Assembly: GCA_038236995.1 (NCBI GenBank)
Contig: JBBRZE010000004.1
Span: 50,039 to 114,038, forward strand
DNA: 64,000 bases
Reading direction: 5' to 3'
Source of the DNA: JAAFHB01 sp038236995
GTDB taxonomy: Bacteria > Bacteroidota > Bacteroidia > Bacteroidales > Prolixibacteraceae
Both the position numbers and the translations under genes were made by a program. Shown piece after piece: positions 61,798 to 64,000 of this stretch. Every line of letters starts with the position of its first letter. The first letter of the stretch is position 1. Under the pieces are notes generated by a model. That model was not told where the DNA came from. It ran no database searches and saw only the letters and a list, made by a program, of their open reading frames with translations.

Positions 61798-62913
61798 TTA
61801 TAATTTTAAAAATTCCACCCGACGATTGAGCGCTTTATTGACAGGTGTATCATTCTTTGCAACAGGTTGCGATTCACCCATTCCGTCTGTTTGCAAACGG
61901 TCGGCATTCACGCCGAACGACTTAACCAATTCGGCTTTTACAGAAGCTGCACGCCGTTTTGACAAATCCATATTTTTTGCATCATCACCATCGGAATCGG
62001 TATGACCTACTATTTTAACTTTTACATCGGGAACTTCATTCAAAACAGCAGCAATATCTTTCAATGTTCCGTACGATTCAGGTTTTACCACATCTTTATT
62101 TACATCAAAATAAATTCCGTAAGTAACCAGTTTGCCTTCGGTCATCAGCTTGTTGCGGGTATCAGGTAAACCTGCAGCAATCCTGAAATTGGTAATCATT
62201 GGTGCGCCCGAATTCCACAACTCAAAACGCAACATATTGCATTGCATACCGGTTTTAAACACTTTGGGCAAATCAAATACCTTTCTCTCGTCCAGGTAAA
62301 CACGGAGTCTAGTTTTCTGAATCCAGAATGACAGACGGCATTTCTTACCTGGTTCCATTACTGCATCTTCTTTAATGCCACTTATTGTATAGCCGGTTTC
62401 ATCATAGGCATCGTAAGCAGATCTGTACCCGAATGTCATTTTTATCCCACCCTTAAGTCCCGGTACTGCTCCACCTTCATTCAGGTCTTTTGGGTTTTCG
62501 GCACTATACAGATAAAGGCCAAAATCAAAACCATTGTCATTGGCAGCACTTGGTTGAGGTATCACATCAAACTCAATGGTATAATTATCGGGGAGTTTCA
62601 TTCCTTCATCAAGGGCAATGGAACCTTCGCCAATCATTTTAAACCAGTTGCCCGGATAAAGATTAGTGGTAACTACTTCGCCTGAAGCATTGGTATTCCA
62701 TGCCGGTGGAAAATCTCCGACAGCAGTTTCGTTAAAATCGTTGTAAAAAATAACTTTAGCTCCGGGAATAAAGTCGAATTTAGAATACGATTGCAGTGAC
62801 GCTTTAACTGAAGTTGATTGCACGGCAGTGGTATCTTCAGTTTCATTTTGCGCATTCAGGCCGACACAAAATAAACACAAGCTAACTGCCAAAATAGATT
62901 TGATAGCCATCAT
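61798..62913 (-). CDS. OmpA-family protein with N-terminal LamG-like domain
   Basis: 371 residues with a signal peptide (about 1-21). Residues about 50-240 look like a jelly-roll/concanavalin domain: FIPGAKVIFYNDFNETAVGD, FPPAWNTNASGEVVTTNLYP and PDNYTIEFDVIP. The C-terminal OmpA peptidoglycan-binding domain (about 255-371) has YGIYFDVNKDVVKPESYGTL, VKIVGHTDSDGDDAKNMDLS, KRRAASVKAEL with the diaminopimelate-binding Asp/Arg, and NRRVEFLKL. No barrel. It is a tandem paralogue of the next gene. Confidence 0.88.
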   Translation of the reverse strand: MMAIKSILAVSLCLFCVGLNAQNETEDTTAVQSTSVKASLQSYSKFDFIPGAKVIFYNDFNETAVGDFPPAWNTNASGEVVTTNLYPGNWFKMIGEGSIALDEGMKLPDNYTIEFDVIPQPSAANDNGFDFGLYLYSAENPKDLNEGGAVPGLKGGIKMTFGYRSAYDAYDETGYTISGIKEDAVMEPGKKCRLSFWIQKTRLRVYLDERKVFDLPKVFKTGMQCNMLRFELWNSGAPMITNFRIAAGLPDTRNKLMTEGKLVTYGIYFDVNKDVVKPESYGTLKDIAAVLNEVPDVKVKIVGHTDSDGDDAKNMDLSKRRAASVKAELVKSFGVNADRLQTDGMGESQPVAKNDTPVNKALNRRVEFLKL

Positions 62914-62972
62914 AGAATTTGTTTTATTAAGATTTATTTCTTGTACAGATTGTTGAACGCTATTGATTTGAT

Positions 62973-64000
62973 TTACTGCTTGATAAATTCAACCCTTCGA
63001 TTAAGAGCCTTATTAACAGGAGTATCGTTTGGCGCAACAGGTTGACTTTCACCCATACCATCAGTTACTAAGCGGTCGGAATTTACGCCGAACGATTTGG
63101 CGAGTTCGGCTTTAACCGAGGCGGCGCGTCGTTTCGAAAGATCGAGGTTGGCAGCATCAGCGCCGTCAGCATCTGTATGACCAACAATCTTCACTTTCAC
63201 ATCCGGAACTTCGTTCAGCACAGTAGCAATATCTTTGAGAGTTCCATACGATTCGGGTTTTACCACGTCTTTGTTCACATCGAAATATATTCCGTAAGTA
63301 ACCAGTTTTCCTTCTGTCATCAGTTTATTTCGCATATCGGGCGCACCAACAGCAATGCGGATATTGGAAACCATTGCCGCATCAGCCTCAAACCTTATCC
63401 TGTCCATTTTGACTGCAGGATCAGGAAATGCACGGGGAACATCGAATAATTTGGTTTCGTTCTGATAAACTCGTACTCTGGTTTTTTGCACCCAGACCGA
63501 CATGTGGTATTTTTGATCCTTCTTTTGTTTGATTTTATCGTCTTCGTTGTATCCCTTTTGGTCCCAAAACTGGCCATCGAGTTTGTTGTTATAAGCCCGG
63601 TAATTGGGTCTTCCAAAATATTCTACTCCAAATTGGAATCCGGCATTTCCGGGAACGGCACCACTATCCCACGATTTTTGATTGATGCATTTCATCAATC
63701 TGAAACTCCATCCGCCCATTCCGCCTTCTGTCCCCTCAATAGGAATAACATCGAACTCCAAAGTATAGTTATCGGGTAGTGTTAACAATTTATCAGTCCA
63801 GATTGACTCGCGCATCACATATTTCAACCAATTGCCGGGATACAAATTAGTATTTACCACCTCGCCAGATCCATTGGTATTCCAAAGAGCCGGGAAATCG
63901 CCAATGGCATCTTGGCTGAAGTCTTCATAGAAAATGACTTTTTCGCCCGGAACAAAATCGAATTTGGAATAGGCTGCCAGAGATGGTGTTCCTGCGGAAA
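62973..64000 (-). CDS. OmpA-family protein with LamG-like domain, 5' end beyond the window
   Basis: The frame stays open to the window edge, so the gene is partial; the visible part covers about 342 residues. A GTG at 63860 could be mistaken for a start, but the upstream codons (SLAAYSKFDFVPGEKVIFYE) align with the paralogue at 61798-62913. The OmpA domain is nearly identical in arrangement (YGIYFDVNKDVVKPESYGTL, GHTDADGADAANLDLSKRRA). Together they look like a recent duplication. Confidence 0.88.
   Translation of the reverse strand, partial: SAGTPSLAAYSKFDFVPGEKVIFYEDFSQDAIGDFPALWNTNGSGEVVNTNLYPGNWLKYVMRESIWTDKLLTLPDNYTLEFDVIPIEGTEGGMGGWSFRLMKCINQKSWDSGAVPGNAGFQFGVEYFGRPNYRAYNNKLDGQFWDQKGYNEDDKIKQKKDQKYHMSVWVQKTRVRVYQNETKLFDVPRAFPDPAVKMDRIRFEADAAMVSNIRIAVGAPDMRNKLMTEGKLVTYGIYFDVNKDVVKPESYGTLKDIATVLNEVPDVKVKIVGHTDADGADAANLDLSKRRAASVKAELAKSFGVNSDRLVTDGMGESQPVAPNDTPVNKALNRRVEFIKQ

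Overview
The window is chromosomal DNA of a Bacteroidota (Bacteroidetes) bacterium, most likely an anaerobic or facultative member of the Bacteroidia. Evidence: a TonB receptor with a carboxypeptidase-like N-terminal domain, DUF4251, a FeoAB fusion with its Cys-rich partner, a putative fused aminolipid acyltransferase, OmpA-tailed exported proteins, and repeated TAnnTTTG promoter -7 elements in place of sigma70 -10 boxes. An anaerobic sulfatase maturase, an indolepyruvate:ferredoxin oxidoreductase, a GTP-type PEP carboxykinase and an ArcB/ArcC pair suggest fermentative amino-acid metabolism. No genus can be named from sequence alone.

Layout. 0-13 kb: ornithine aminotransferase, TonB receptor, sulfatase maturase, CAP lipoprotein, YjbQ, IorAB, a YiiX-like hydrolase, an iron alcohol dehydrogenase, then ArcC-ArcB. 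13-31.7 kb: FtsK, LolA, lipid kinase and fused acyltransferase, YgiQ, CNNM/CorC protein, sugar isomerase-like protein, TetR-KAS III operon, QueD-like protein, DUF4251, LTA-synthase-like phosphotransferase, HerA-like ATPase whose N-terminal segment lies out of frame behind a slippery heptamer. 31.9-45 kb: PEP carboxykinase, aminotransferase, XRE-cupin regulator, XerD, AroQ, pyruvate kinase, FeoAB with its small partner, tRNA-Arg(ACG), a GH130 protein, a candidate small RNA, aquaporin, AsmA-like protein.

47-52 kb is accessory DNA: palindromic GTAGAGACG repeats, a 12-13 copy 21-bp minisatellite, a fibronectin-like protein, a tyrosine recombinase gutted by an internal deletion, and two ORFs (a divergent PIN-like protein and a membrane protein) whose ends carry matched complementary boundary motifs and an attC-like inverted repeat. 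The last pair looks like integron-type gene cassettes without an integrase and is the most unusual part of the window. 52-64 kb: L,D-transpeptidase, a zinc-knuckle SDR lacking the catalytic Tyr, GlxA regulator, SRPBCC and VOC proteins, a decayed C-terminal fragment of a malic enzyme/phosphotransacetylase, and a run of exported proteins ending in two tandem OmpA-tailed paralogues, the last cut by the window edge.

Functional links. ArcB and ArcC would turn citrulline into ornithine, CO2, ammonia and ATP, and RocD could oxidise the ornithine; no arginine deiminase is present here. IorAB would oxidise aryl pyruvates to acyl-CoA with ferredoxin reduction. PEP carboxykinase and pyruvate kinase bracket the PEP node. 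Many convergent gene pairs end in strong shared hairpins, two of which overlap a stop codon.
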